Assembly: GCA_945865315.1 (NCBI GenBank)
Contig: CAMBDK010000004.1
Coordinates: 1 to 60,028, forward strand
DNA length: 60,028 bases
From: Chitinophaga pinensis
GTDB lineage: Bacteria > Bacteroidota > Bacteroidia > 2-12-FULL-35-15
Reading direction: 5' to 3'
Shown here: positions 12,254 through 21,824 of the stretch, in pieces
How the letters are laid out: each line of letters opens with the position of its first letter
Position numbering within the stretch: position 1 is the stretch's first letter
The notes under the pieces: generated by a model
Told to the model about the DNA's origin: nothing
The model's input: the letters and a program-made list of their open reading frames with translations, nothing else
Database searches by the model: none
Translations under genes and position numbers: made by a program

Positions 12254-13393
12254 ATGAATTCGTTTAAAAAATATAATCTTTTTGTATTGATTGGAGCTGT
12301 TCTGGTTTTGACTTTCAATGCTTGTAAAAAAAACATAAAAGAGGATGAAATAATCCCCGAAGATTCTTTTGATAAAAGCGGCATGTTGGCTAATATTGGC
12401 AACAATATTATTATTCCAGCATATGCAAACTTGAAAATTTCTTTGGATTCATTGCAGGCATCTTCAAATTTATTTATTGCTAATCCTACACTTTCAACTT
12501 TAACCAAGCTTCAAACAATATTTTCACAAACATATAAAAATTATGAAAGCACTGCTGCCTTTGAATTTGGACCGGCAGAGGATGAATATTTCCGCACTAA
12601 TTTTAATGTGTTTCCATGCGATACATTGCAGATCAATAGTAAAATATCAAACGCTGATTTTATATTAGTTGCCGCTTCTGATATGGATGCTAAAGGATTA
12701 CCAGCTATCGATTATTTATTGTATGGAAGTAATAAGGATAATAATATTGTATTAGCAAAGTTCACTATTGATGGGCATGCAAGCAATGCAAAAACTTATT
12801 TAGGAGGGTTAATTAACGAATTAAAAACAAAATGCGATGCTGTTAACAAGGGCTGGAGCTCGTCAGGTGGAAATTATATTTCAGCTTTCAAAAGCACTGC
12901 AGGAAGCGATGTGGGAGGATCTATCGGCATGCTCGTAAATCAATTAAATTATGATTTGGAATTATTAAAGAATACGCAGCTTGGAATACCGCTTGGCAAA
13001 AAAACTCTTGGAGTGGCTCAACCTACAAAAGTGGAAGCCCTTTATTCGGAGCAATCATTGGTTTTGGTAGCGGCACATTTAAAAAGTATTGAAAATATTT
13101 ATTTAGGAAGAAGTACTTCGGATATCGAGGGGCTTGGACTGGACGATTATCTTGCACATATTGGTACGCAGTATGAATCAGGCTCCTTAAATGATGCGAT
13201 AAAAAATAAATTCAGCATGGCTAAAAATCTGTTATCGCTTATTCCAGGCACTTTAACTGATGCTGTTATAAGCAATGCCTCAGTAGTGGATGCAGCTTAT
13301 ATAGCGTTACAGCAACTTGTTATTCTTCTTAAGGTGGATATGCCTTCGGCTTTGGGGGTATCCATTACCTATGTGGATAACGATGGAGATTAA
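12254..13393 (+). CDS. Imelysin-family lipoprotein
   Basis: A 379-residue lipoprotein. The ATG at 12254 is preferred to 12209 because it yields a normal 24-residue signal ending LTFNAC. The remainder resembles imelysin/IrpA-like (peptidase M75) proteins: the segment AYANLKISLDSLQ, and GLPAIDYLLYG, which corresponds to the family GxHxxE motif but with Pro and Asp in place of His and Glu. Family members are iron-regulated periplasmic or outer-membrane proteins; proteolytic activity is doubtful and the altered motif argues against it here. It starts 75 bp after the DUF4856 gene and ends 15 bp before the HTTM gene. Confidence 0.82.
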   Translation: MNSFKKYNLFVLIGAVLVLTFNACKKNIKEDEIIPEDSFDKSGMLANIGNNIIIPAYANLKISLDSLQASSNLFIANPTLSTLTKLQTIFSQTYKNYESTAAFEFGPAEDEYFRTNFNVFPCDTLQINSKISNADFILVAASDMDAKGLPAIDYLLYGSNKDNNIVLAKFTIDGHASNAKTYLGGLINELKTKCDAVNKGWSSSGGNYISAFKSTAGSDVGGSIGMLVNQLNYDLELLKNTQLGIPLGKKTLGVAQPTKVEALYSEQSLVLVAAHLKSIENIYLGRSTSDIEGLGLDDYLAHIGTQYESGSLNDAIKNKFSMAKNLLSLIPGTLTDAVISNASVVDAAYIALQQLVILLKVDMPSALGVSITYVDNDGD

Positions 13394-13407
13394 TATAAGA
13401 TTTTTTT

Positions 13408-14766
13408 ATGATTTATAAAAAAATATCACGCCTGACAGAGCATGTGCATATTGCTCCCTTGTCCTTATTCCGAATACTTTTTGGTGGTATGATGTTCGCT
13501 TCCATCCTTCGATTTTCCTTAAAAGGATGGATCAATGAACTTTATGTAAAACCGATTTTTTTTTTCAAGTATTATGGTTTTGAATGGGTGAAGGTGCCAA
13601 ACGAAACAGGACTTTATATTCTTTTTGCTTTAGTTGCTATTTCTGCCCTATTTATTATGTTTGGGCTTTTCTACCGTTTTTCTGCGCTTGTATTTTTTTT
13701 AACCTTTACATATGCTGAACTATTAGATAAAACAAATTACCTCAATCATTATTATTTTGTTAGTATCATTGCTTTTTTAATGCTATTTCTTCCAGCAGGA
13801 AAATATTTTTCATTGGATGTTTATTTTCGCCCATCAAAAAAGCTCACGCACATTCCAAGGTGGTTCATTGGCGTTATCCAACTTCAATTAGCACTCGTTT
13901 ATTTTTTTTCCGGATTAGCTAAACTTAATGCTGATTGGCTTTTGGGTGCCCAGCCATTGCAAATATGGTTGCAAGCTCATTCCGATATGCCTATAATTGG
14001 TTTTCTGATGGATAAAGTATGGATTGCTTATTTATTTAGTTGGTTCGGCGCTTTTTATGATCTTACCATCGTATTTTTTCTGCTAAATCAAAGAACTAGA
14101 TTAATAGCATATTTCTTTGTAATTGTGTTTCATGTATTAACAGCAATATTGTTCCCCATAGGGATGTTCCCATACATAATGATCATATGCACCCTTATTT
14201 TTTTCTCTGCATCTTTTCACTTAGGAGTAATTGAGAAAATTAAAAAGTTTTTTAGCTTCCTTCAATCTGGAAATGAGGAACAAGTAAAGCACTATGTTTA
14301 TAAGCCTTTCGTAAAGAAATTTATTTTGGTATTTATGGTGTTTCATTTTACTTTTCAGTTAGTGTTGCCTTTTAGATATTTATTGTATCAGGGGAAATTA
14401 TTTTGGACGGAACAAGGTTATAGGTTCTCTTGGAGGGTGATGTTAATGGAAAAGAATGCCATAGCATATTTTTATGTTACAGATCGCGATACAGGAGGCT
14501 CTGGGGAAGTGATGATGAATAATTATTTGAGCCCTAACCAAGAAAAAATGATGGCTTCGCAACCCGATATGATATTACAGTACGCTCATTTTCTGAAACA
14601 AAAGTATCAGGCATTAGGGATGAAAAACCCTAAAATAACTGTTGAAAGCTACGTAACATTAAATGGTAAAGGAAGTCGCTTGTTCATTAATAAAAATGTT
14701 GACCTTACATTGCTGAGCGATAGTTTTGAAAATAAATGGTGGATTTTATCACCTGATGAAAAATAA
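13408..14766 (+). CDS. HTTM (VKGC-like) membrane protein
   Basis: A 452-residue integral membrane protein. The N-terminal two thirds hold about eight hydrophobic segments and carry HTTM hallmarks: LSLFRILFGGMMF near the start, YFFSGLAKLNADWLLGAQPL in the middle and FHVLTAILFPIGMFPYIM later. HTTM is the membrane domain shared with vitamin K-dependent gamma-carboxylases. After a last hydrophobic segment near residue 310 the C-terminal part (TEQGYRFSWRVMLMEKN and beyond) is soluble. Substrate and reaction are unknown in bacteria of this group. Its place between an imelysin lipoprotein and a TonB receptor is a recurrent Bacteroidota arrangement, so a role in the same uptake process is likely. Confidence 0.85.
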   Translation: MIYKKISRLTEHVHIAPLSLFRILFGGMMFASILRFSLKGWINELYVKPIFFFKYYGFEWVKVPNETGLYILFALVAISALFIMFGLFYRFSALVFFLTFTYAELLDKTNYLNHYYFVSIIAFLMLFLPAGKYFSLDVYFRPSKKLTHIPRWFIGVIQLQLALVYFFSGLAKLNADWLLGAQPLQIWLQAHSDMPIIGFLMDKVWIAYLFSWFGAFYDLTIVFFLLNQRTRLIAYFFVIVFHVLTAILFPIGMFPYIMIICTLIFFSASFHLGVIEKIKKFFSFLQSGNEEQVKHYVYKPFVKKFILVFMVFHFTFQLVLPFRYLLYQGKLFWTEQGYRFSWRVMLMEKNAIAYFYVTDRDTGGSGEVMMNNYLSPNQEKMMASQPDMILQYAHFLKQKYQALGMKNPKITVESYVTLNGKGSRLFINKNVDLTLLSDSFENKWWILSPDEK

Positions 14767-14767
14767 C

Positions 14768-16975
14768 ATGAGGAAGTTTAATTATTTATTATTGATCATT
14801 TTAATACCTGTTTTTATAAAAGCTCAGGATACTTCTTTTGTAAAGAAGGATTCTATAAAACATTTGCATGAAGTAATTATTGAAGCCGAAAAAGACAATG
14901 ATTTTGGTATTACAAGATTAAAACAGATAGAAGGAACAGCTATTTACGCAGGAAAAAAAACGGAAGTGATTTTACTTAATGATGTGAATGGTAATATAGC
15001 AACAAATAATTCACGTCAGATATTTGCAAAAGTAGCAGGATTAAATATTTGGGAAAGTGATGGTGCCGGAATTCAACTTGGCATAGGAGGAAGAGGCTTA
15101 AGTCCCAATCGAGTATCTAACTTTAACACGCGGCAGAATGGTTATGATATGAGTGCTGACGCATTGGGTTATCCTGAAAGTTATTATACCCCCCCAATGG
15201 AAGCTTTAGAGCGTATTGAAGTAGTTCGGGGTGCCGCTTCTTTACAATATGGTACCCAATTTGGTGGATTTATTAATTTTAAACTCAGACAAGCACCCGA
15301 AAAAAAGGCAATTGAAGTACGGGCTAAACAAACTGCTGCATCCTTTGGTTTTTATAATGCTTTCACTTCAGTTGCCGGAACAATTAAGAAGGTCAGTTAC
15401 AGCACGTTTTATCAGTATAAGGTTGGAAACGGCTGGCGTACGAATTCAAAATTTGATGTTCATACAGCTTTTGCTGGATTGGCATATCAGCTTAATTCTA
15501 AACTTAAAATAAGTGGAGAATATACGTTTATGAATTATCTGGCTCATCAACCAGGAGGGCTTACGGATAAACAATTTGCTAAAGATCCGAAACAGTCTAA
15601 CAGGGAAAGAAACTGGTTTGGAGTAAATTGGAACCTTGCAGCCGTTAATCTGGATTACGTGATTAACGAAACCTCAAGAATAAATTGGAGAACTTTTGGT
15701 CTTTATGCACAAAGGGATGCTTTAGGAAACTTGGGAAGGATTGACAGAACCGATGCAGGAGCAGAAAGAGATTATTTGCAAGATAAATTTAGGAACTACG
15801 GTAGCGAATTCCGTTATTTAAAAAGTTATAATCTTTTTAAAAAGATTTCTACTTTTCTGATAGGTGCTCGGTATTATAAAGGAATTACTTTTCGTAAACA
15901 AGGATTGGGAAATAAGGAAAAGACTCCTGATTTTTATTATATCAATCCTGATAATGTTGAGCATTCCAATTATACTTTTCCAAGTGAGAATGTCGCCTTC
16001 TTTTCTGAAAATATTTTTAGAATTACGCCCAAGCTAAATGTTACACCCGGCATCCGATTGGAATATATAAATACAAATTCAAAAGGTTATTACCATGAAG
16101 AGTCAAGTGATCTGGCGGGAAATATTCTCTATGAACGCAATGTGCAGGACAATCGCAGCAGTTACAGGAGTTTTATTTTAGCCGGACTTGGCTTAGGTTA
16201 TAAACTGAATAAATGTATTGAAACATACACCAATTTTTCACAGAATTACCGATCAATTAATTTTAATGATATGCGTATTGTGAATCCCAATTCCATGGTA
16301 GATAATAATTTGAAAGATGAGAGCGGTTATTCTTCTGATATAGGTATTCGTGGGAATATTAAGAGCTTAGTAAATTTTGATATGAGCTTCTTTTTTCTAA
16401 AATATAATAACCGCATAGGTTCTATTCAGAAGGTAGATAGCACAACCTATCAGGTTTACAGATACAGAACAAATGTTTCAGATTCCCGCAATTATGGTCT
16501 CGAGAGTTTTGTTGAGGCAGATATATTCAAATTAATAGCAGGAAAAAATAGAAAATTAGGAATTTCTATTTTCACCAATTTTTCATTCATTACGGCAGAA
16601 TATATCAATAGCAAAGAGCCATCTGTAAAAAATGGAAACAGCGTGGAGTTAGTGCCTGAAAAAATAAATAGAGCAGGAATAACTATTTCCTATAAAGATC
16701 TTAAAATAACCTATCAGCATGCTTATACTTCTGAACAATATACCGAAGCTACAAATGCAAAATCGACAAGCGCTGCTGTTGACGGTTTGATTCCTGCCTA
16801 TTCTGTAATGGATTTTTCTTTGAGCTATATTTACAAAAGGTTTTCGGTGTCATCAGGTATTAATAATTTATTGAATACTTATTACTTTACAAGACGTGCA
16901 GATGCTTATCCGGGACCTGGCATCATTCCATCTGACGGACGAAGTGTTTATTTTACCTTAGGAATAAAATTATAA
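14768..16975 (+). CDS. TonB-dependent outer-membrane receptor
   Basis: A 735-residue receptor. The ATG at 14768 follows the HTTM stop by one base, giving MRKFNYLLLIILIPVFIKAQ as signal peptide; ATGs at 14726 and 14756 lie inside the upstream gene. The plug domain spans about residues 45-170 (IEVVRGAASLQYGTQFGGFI is the usual plug end), followed by a barrel ending in YFTLGIKL. The SusC-type N-terminal carboxypeptidase-like extension is absent, and with no SusD neighbour this is a FecA-like, probably siderophore or iron-complex, receptor. The substrate cannot be read from sequence. Confidence 0.9.
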   Translation: MRKFNYLLLIILIPVFIKAQDTSFVKKDSIKHLHEVIIEAEKDNDFGITRLKQIEGTAIYAGKKTEVILLNDVNGNIATNNSRQIFAKVAGLNIWESDGAGIQLGIGGRGLSPNRVSNFNTRQNGYDMSADALGYPESYYTPPMEALERIEVVRGAASLQYGTQFGGFINFKLRQAPEKKAIEVRAKQTAASFGFYNAFTSVAGTIKKVSYSTFYQYKVGNGWRTNSKFDVHTAFAGLAYQLNSKLKISGEYTFMNYLAHQPGGLTDKQFAKDPKQSNRERNWFGVNWNLAAVNLDYVINETSRINWRTFGLYAQRDALGNLGRIDRTDAGAERDYLQDKFRNYGSEFRYLKSYNLFKKISTFLIGARYYKGITFRKQGLGNKEKTPDFYYINPDNVEHSNYTFPSENVAFFSENIFRITPKLNVTPGIRLEYINTNSKGYYHEESSDLAGNILYERNVQDNRSSYRSFILAGLGLGYKLNKCIETYTNFSQNYRSINFNDMRIVNPNSMVDNNLKDESGYSSDIGIRGNIKSLVNFDMSFFFLKYNNRIGSIQKVDSTTYQVYRYRTNVSDSRNYGLESFVEADIFKLIAGKNRKLGISIFTNFSFITAEYINSKEPSVKNGNSVELVPEKINRAGITISYKDLKITYQHAYTSEQYTEATNAKSTSAAVDGLIPAYSVMDFSLSYIYKRFSVSSGINNLLNTYYFTRRADAYPGPGIIPSDGRSVYFTLGIKL

Positions 16976-17076
16976 ATACCCCCTTTTTTCTACCGAACCA
17001 GTTGTTTGAAACTTCTTTCCTCAGGTAATCTGGTTGTAAAAAACTGGGTAAGAGCTTAACTTTTATAGAAGATTCA

Positions 17077-17319
17077 TTATTAAAGTTTTCGAAATAAATA
17101 CGCAAATTAAATGGTTCAAAAACTGTGTGTTTTTCTTTTGTCTTGATACAAAAGAAACAAAAAATCAAGAACAAACGATTCCTCCACACCTGCAACCCTG
17201 CATCGCGTTTGTTCATTCCTCACGCGCGTTTTCATAAGGATATTTTTTGCAAAACAATGAAACCATCTGTTTTTATTAATATATCTGTTTTGTCGAAATT
17301 ATTTTGAAAGCTTTACTAA
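17077..17319 (+). mobile_element. MITE-like 243-bp repeat, copy A
   Basis: Full-length copy between the convergent receptor and M23 genes. The left end is TTATTAAAGTTTTCGAAATA; the right end, read inward, begins TTAGTAAAGCTTTCAAAATA, an imperfect terminal inverted repeat of about 30 bp. Inside are two hairpins, CTTTTGT/ACAAAAG and AACAAACG/CGTTTGTT (17170-17177 and 17206-17213). Five further copies occur in the window. The rest of 16976-17353 holds no gene. Confidence 0.85.
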
Positions 17320-17353
17320 CAGAAGAGCTGCGGTTTAAAGAATTAAATTTAGT

Positions 17354-19081
17354 TTATCTCAGGAAGGAGCAATTCCAGGATGTAGCATTATTTTTATCAT
17401 CCATTACTTCAATTGAAAAAGTGTGCTTTCCTTCGGGAATGGTGTTTTCAAAAGTGTAAAACAAAAAATTATTTTTCGCATCATATTCACATAATACCCA
17501 TTTACCATCAATGGTAGCAGTATATTTTTTTATTCCAGAAAGATTATCTTTTGCTTTTATACCAATTGTTTTGGCTTTTTTAAAATCTACATTATTTTTA
17601 TCGTAAACTTTGAAAACAGGCTTTAGTTGAGGAGCAATAGTATCTATGCTTATTGCAAAATTGCCGAAATGCTTTATTGGAGAGCTAATCCAGCCTTCGT
17701 GATAAATACCTCCTTCATAACTTTTATTCCCTTTATCATTAATCGAAATAATTACAACTTTCTGATGAAGAGAAACAGGTATGTTGTCGGCTTTAATACT
17801 TAATGTAAATGCTTTTTGCAAGGCTGTTTGACCGTTATGGATATGATGCAAGGGGGAGTAGTTTCCTTTTAATTTAGGCGTACTGAAATAAATAAAGTCT
17901 AAATCGTCGTATAATGAAAAGGCCGGTATTGTAATTTTAATGTTATCATTATTAAACTCATTTTCTTTAAAACAATCAAAGCTAATGCTTTTGTTGATAA
18001 AGACAGTAGGGTTTTCTTTAGCTTTACTTGCGCTTCGCACCTTCAACATTATTTCACTGGTATTGCCTGCAAAATCCTTTATAATATACCTTATCCAATG
18101 AATAGCATCATCATTAAAGTTAATTATCCCATTATTTAATACATCCTTATAAATTCCTAATTGATTATTTTTAGAAATAAAACATTTTTGAATTTTATTA
18201 TTGTGTTTTTGTTTTTCAGAAAAATCAATGAGCGTATTTACAAAACGAGCATTTTCGAATGTGAATTTTTCTAATTCATGATAATAAATTCGTTTTCCAC
18301 CCGATTGTAATTCAATAGAAAATACAGCGTTTTGGTTGGAAGAACCGTTTTCTGTATCATAACATTCTATTCCAAAACCAATTGTTCCATTTACTGAAAT
18401 TGTATCCGTCGCCTTAAAAGTATAAGCCCCTTTGTTAAATTTAGGTATTATTTTTTTCGTGATAAATTTACCATTAACAGAGGACGCTGTACCAACAGGG
18501 TAAATTGCTATTGCTGTAATAACTGGTTTAACGTTATCCTTCACCATAAATCCGAAAAAATATGGATTTATAGGAGTCTCCGTTTTTGTTTCGCGTATTT
18601 CAAAATGAAGGTGCGGCCCTTCAGAACCACCTGTATTGCCTGACAGAGCTACTAAATCACCTTTTTTAACAAGTATGACATTATCAGAAAGAAGAGAATC
18701 TATCTCAAATGCTTCTTTATTATATTGCATATTTTTTGCAAATAAACCTATGGCAGCATTAAAACTTTGTAAATGAGCATAAACAGAGGTATATCCATTG
18801 TAATGGTTGATGTATAAAGCTTTCCCATAGCCAAATGGACTAATTTTAACGCGTGAAACATAACCATCGGCAATAGCATAAATGGGCATTCCTTCCCTGT
18901 TATTTGTTTTTATATCAAAACCAGCATGTAAATGATTTGGTCTTATTTCGCCAAAATTACCAGCAAGGTTTAAAGTGGTATCAACAGGACTTCTAAAAAA
19001 ATTAGAGGGATATAAATTTTGGGCAAAAAAATAATTATCTAAAAGAAGAAAAATAATAATAAATAGAATCTGTTTTGACAT
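17354..19081 (-). CDS. M23 family metallopeptidase
   Basis: A 575-residue exported peptidase. The start is placed at ATG 19081 so that MSKQILFIIIFLLLDNYFFAQ is the signal peptide; the ATG at 19129 adds 16 unlikely residues. The LytM/M23 zinc site is complete: NHLHAGFD (His52, Asp56) and GPHLHFE (His157, His159), within residues 35-175. The remaining 400 residues are beta-rich with Ig-like stretches (IDTIAPQLKP, KAKDNLSGIKKYTATIDG) and have no second catalytic motif. It probably cleaves peptidoglycan cross-links in the periplasm or at the surface. It is divergent from the coiled-coil/zapA operon. Confidence 0.88.
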   Translation of the reverse strand: MSKQILFIIIFLLLDNYFFAQNLYPSNFFRSPVDTTLNLAGNFGEIRPNHLHAGFDIKTNNREGMPIYAIADGYVSRVKISPFGYGKALYINHYNGYTSVYAHLQSFNAAIGLFAKNMQYNKEAFEIDSLLSDNVILVKKGDLVALSGNTGGSEGPHLHFEIRETKTETPINPYFFGFMVKDNVKPVITAIAIYPVGTASSVNGKFITKKIIPKFNKGAYTFKATDTISVNGTIGFGIECYDTENGSSNQNAVFSIELQSGGKRIYYHELEKFTFENARFVNTLIDFSEKQKHNNKIQKCFISKNNQLGIYKDVLNNGIINFNDDAIHWIRYIIKDFAGNTSEIMLKVRSASKAKENPTVFINKSISFDCFKENEFNNDNIKITIPAFSLYDDLDFIYFSTPKLKGNYSPLHHIHNGQTALQKAFTLSIKADNIPVSLHQKVVIISINDKGNKSYEGGIYHEGWISSPIKHFGNFAISIDTIAPQLKPVFKVYDKNNVDFKKAKTIGIKAKDNLSGIKKYTATIDGKWVLCEYDAKNNFLFYTFENTIPEGKHTFSIEVMDDKNNATSWNCSFLR

Positions 19082-19114
19082 TGGGTAAAGATAATAAAAC
19101 ATTTCAAAAAAAAT

Positions 19115-19145
19115 TTTGATATTCAACATTTCGTAGTTACATTTG
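19115..19145 (+). promoter_or_regulatory. Consensus promoter for the zapA operon
   Basis: TTTG at 19115-19118, a 19-bp spacer and TACATTTG at 19138-19145 match the Bacteroidota consensus fully. Transcription would begin near 19152, leaving a leader of about 145 nt before the coiled-coil gene. Confidence 0.7.
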
Positions 19146-19298
19146 CAAAAATGTTAAATTTGGAAATCTGTTGAAGAACGATTTGAAAAACAGCGTTTTA
19201 AAATTAAATTTTTGAGGTATAATTTTAATTTTTGATTGATAGTCTTTAAATTAAATTGTAATTGCTTAAGTATCATTTGCGAATTTTAATAATTGATT

Positions 19299-19616
19299 AT
19301 GAACGAGTTAGTTTTTCCAATAAACGATCTAAGAGCCAAAATTGAAAAATTAGTAGCATTACACCAGCAGCTAAAAAAGGATAATGAACAACTGTATGTA
19401 GATAATGAAAGTTTACAAAAAATAATTAATGAACAAAAAGTTACGATAGAATCCTTATTAAATGAACAAAAATTTACCATTGAAACCATAGAAAAACACA
19501 ATAAAGAATTAATACAAAATCAGTCAGAAGAGCAAACAAAAATAGTTTCGGATACAAAACAAAGAATTAATGAATTAGTTCAGGAAATTGACAATTGCAT
19601 TACCCTATTGAAGTAA
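19299..19616 (+). CDS. Small coiled-coil protein upstream of zapA
   Basis: A 105-residue, almost wholly helical and charged protein with heptad-like Leu/Ile spacing (ELVFPINDLRAKIEKL, LKKDNEQLYVDNESLQKII, RINELVQEIDNCITLL). The ATG at 19299 is preferred to a TTG two codons upstream. There is no signal peptide or membrane segment. Position directly before zapA is conserved in many Bacteroidota, suggesting a division-related partner comparable to ZapB, but sequence similarity alone does not show this. Confidence 0.75.
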   Translation: MNELVFPINDLRAKIEKLVALHQQLKKDNEQLYVDNESLQKIINEQKVTIESLLNEQKFTIETIEKHNKELIQNQSEEQTKIVSDTKQRINELVQEIDNCITLLK

Positions 19617-19700
19617 ATACAGTTAAAGGTTATAAAAACAGATAGTTTTAAAATTCAATTAAAACGTCCTGTTTTTATACTTTCAAACTAAATAAATAAA

Positions 19701-19997
19701 ATGGCAGAAGTTTCATTAAAAGTTTTAATTGCAGGCCGTGTATATCCTTTAACAATAAAGGAAGAGGAGGAGAGTAAGGTTTTACTTGTTGCAAAACTAA
19801 TAAATGAAAAATTAAAGGAATTTGAACAAAATTATTCGGTACGTGACAAGCAAGATTTATTAGCGATGTGTGCCCTTAATTTATTAACTTCCCAACACAA
19901 TAATCCTGAAAAAGCCCCTGAGCTGGAAAATGAACTTATTAGCCAGCTTGATTTATTTGTTTCAAATTATCTTCAAAAAGAAAGTAATGCAATTTAG
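19701..19997 (+). CDS. zapA: Cell division protein ZapA
   Basis: A 98-residue protein matching ZapA throughout: VLIAGRVYPLTIKEEEE at the N-terminus (the family IxGxxYxl strand) and a C-terminal helix for dimerisation (LLAMCALNLLTSQ, then ELISQLDLFVSNYL). ZapA binds FtsZ in the cytoplasm and promotes protofilament bundling at the division ring. It lies 84 bp after the coiled-coil gene and upstream of rny, the usual Bacteroidota order. Confidence 0.88.
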   Translation: MAEVSLKVLIAGRVYPLTIKEEEESKVLLVAKLINEKLKEFEQNYSVRDKQDLLAMCALNLLTSQHNNPEKAPELENELISQLDLFVSNYLQKESNAI

Positions 19998-20228
19998 TAA
20001 ATTGGTGTTTTTTAGATGAATTTTTTTAAATAAAAGTGCATAATTATATTTTCAGCTTTTATTATATCTATCTATATACAATTTGTTTTTTTGTTTACAG
20101 AATAATATATATTTTCTGTAATCAAAAAAATCCCTGTCCCCCTGCTAAACGCAATTTAATTCTACTTTCGACTTCCGAAAAAAGCATAAGAAGCATTTTT
20201 TTAGTATCTACATTTAATTTAAAAAAAC
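19998..20228 (+). other. zapA-rny spacer, possible RNA element
   Basis: A non-coding spacer of 231 bp. TACAATTTG at about 20087-20095 is a near-consensus -7 element with one extra base. A perfect 8-bp inverted repeat follows (TTACAGAA 20095-20102, TTCTGTAA 20114-20121), and an imperfect GC/GC hairpin with T run lies near 20178-20203. In related genomes a 6S RNA is sometimes annotated between zapA and rny. I cannot draw the 6S structure with confidence here. Confidence 0.25.
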
Positions 20229-21767
20229 ATGGAACCAATTAGCATTATAGTGGCCTTGATAGGATTGTTTTTAGGAGCAATTATTACGTTTGTATTCATA
20301 AAAAAAACGAACGAAGGTAAGGCAGCAAGCATAATAAAAGATGCAGAAGCGAAAGCAGAAGTTGTTAAAACAGACAAAATCTTACAAGCCAAAGAGAAAT
20401 TTTTTCAGCTCAAGGGGGAGCATGAAAAATTAATTAACGAAAAAAATCAAAATATTCAACAAGCAGAAATTAGAATAAAACAAAAGGAGCAATCGCTTTC
20501 ACAAAAGCAAGAGCAAGTGCAAAGGAAAGATTCTGAATTAGACACTATTAGAAAAAATCTTACGCATCAATTAGAATTAATAAATTTAAAACAAATTGAG
20601 GTAGATAAATTTCATCGCCGGCAAGTAGAGCAACTGGAAACGCTAAGCGGCATGAAAGCTGAAGAGGCGAAGACTCAGTTGGTAGAATCATTAAAAGCGG
20701 AAGCTAAAACTGCTGCTATGTCGCATATAAAAGATATTGTGGAAGAGGCGAAAATTTCTGCTAATCAAGAAGCAAAAAAAATAGTTATTCAAACGATTCA
20801 AAGAGTAGCTACAGAGCATGCTATTGATAATTCAGTTTCTGTATTTAACATAGAAAGTGATGAAATAAAGGGTCGTATTATTGGACGCGAGGGAAGAAAT
20901 ATACGTGCTCTTGAAGCAGCAACAGGCATTGAAATAATTGTAGATGACACGCCTGGTGCAGTTATATTGTCGGGATTTGACCCTATACGCAGAGAAATTG
21001 CTCGTTTAGCATTACATCAATTAGTTACAGACGGTAGGATCCATCCTGCCCGCATTGAAGAAATAGTTGAAAAAGTAAAAAAACAAATTGAAGAAGAAAT
21101 TATTGAAACAGGAAAACGAACTACCATTGACTTAGGAATACATGGCCTGCATCCTGAATTAATAAGAATGGTTGGTAGAATGAAATATCGTTCCTCCTAT
21201 GGTCAGAATTTATTGCAACATTCAAGAGAAGTTGCAAACCTGTGTGCTATAATGGCTGCTGAATTAGGCTTGAATGTTAAATTAGCCAAACGTGCCGGAT
21301 TGTTGCACGATATAGGAAAAGTACCTGATGATTCACCTGAAATTCCTCATGCTATACTAGGGATGCAGTTGGCTGAAAAATACAAGGAGAAACCAGAAGT
21401 TTGCAACGCTATAGGTGCTCACCACGATGAAATTGAAATGACCACCTTGATTTCTCCAATCGTTCAGGTTTGTGATGCCATCTCCGGTGCTCGCCCTGGT
21501 GCAAGACGTGAAGTGGTGGAGCAGTACATTAAACGATTAAAAGATTTAGAAGCCTTAGCACTATCTTATCCTGGTGTTGAAAAAACATATGCCATTCAAG
21601 CGGGAAGGGAATTACGTGTATTGGTATCCTGCGATAAAGTAACGGATAAAGAAGCGGAAATACTTTCATTCGATATTTCGCAGCGCATTCAAACTGAAAT
21701 GACATATCCAGGACAAGTGAAAATAACTGTTATACGCGAAACAAGAGCTGTGAGCATTGCGAAGTAA
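20229..21767 (+). CDS. rny: Ribonuclease Y
   Basis: A 512-residue membrane-anchored endoribonuclease that initiates mRNA decay. One N-terminal membrane helix (residues about 5-24) is followed by a long coiled coil (about 35-195), a KH RNA-binding domain with GxxG at 219-222 (GREG) and an HD phosphohydrolase domain with catalytic His360-Asp361 (LLHDIGK). Length and order of domains match the family. It follows zapA after 231 bp, and a polysaccharide flippase gene begins 58 bp downstream. Confidence 0.95.
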   Translation: MEPISIIVALIGLFLGAIITFVFIKKTNEGKAASIIKDAEAKAEVVKTDKILQAKEKFFQLKGEHEKLINEKNQNIQQAEIRIKQKEQSLSQKQEQVQRKDSELDTIRKNLTHQLELINLKQIEVDKFHRRQVEQLETLSGMKAEEAKTQLVESLKAEAKTAAMSHIKDIVEEAKISANQEAKKIVIQTIQRVATEHAIDNSVSVFNIESDEIKGRIIGREGRNIRALEAATGIEIIVDDTPGAVILSGFDPIRREIARLALHQLVTDGRIHPARIEEIVEKVKKQIEEEIIETGKRTTIDLGIHGLHPELIRMVGRMKYRSSYGQNLLQHSREVANLCAIMAAELGLNVKLAKRAGLLHDIGKVPDDSPEIPHAILGMQLAEKYKEKPEVCNAIGAHHDEIEMTTLISPIVQVCDAISGARPGARREVVEQYIKRLKDLEALALSYPGVEKTYAIQAGRELRVLVSCDKVTDKEAEILSFDISQRIQTEMTYPGQVKITVIRETRAVSIAK

Positions 21768-21824
21768 TTAATAACAGGGATTAGCACCCATTGCTCTTAT
21801 TAATTTTGATATTAGTTATTTTTA

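Noticed and set aside
17125-17307. 60-63 codon frames conserved in MITE copies A, C and E
   Set aside because: The frames exist only because the repeats are nearly identical; copies D and F break them, and the product has no signal or domain. I treat them as MITE sequence, not genes.
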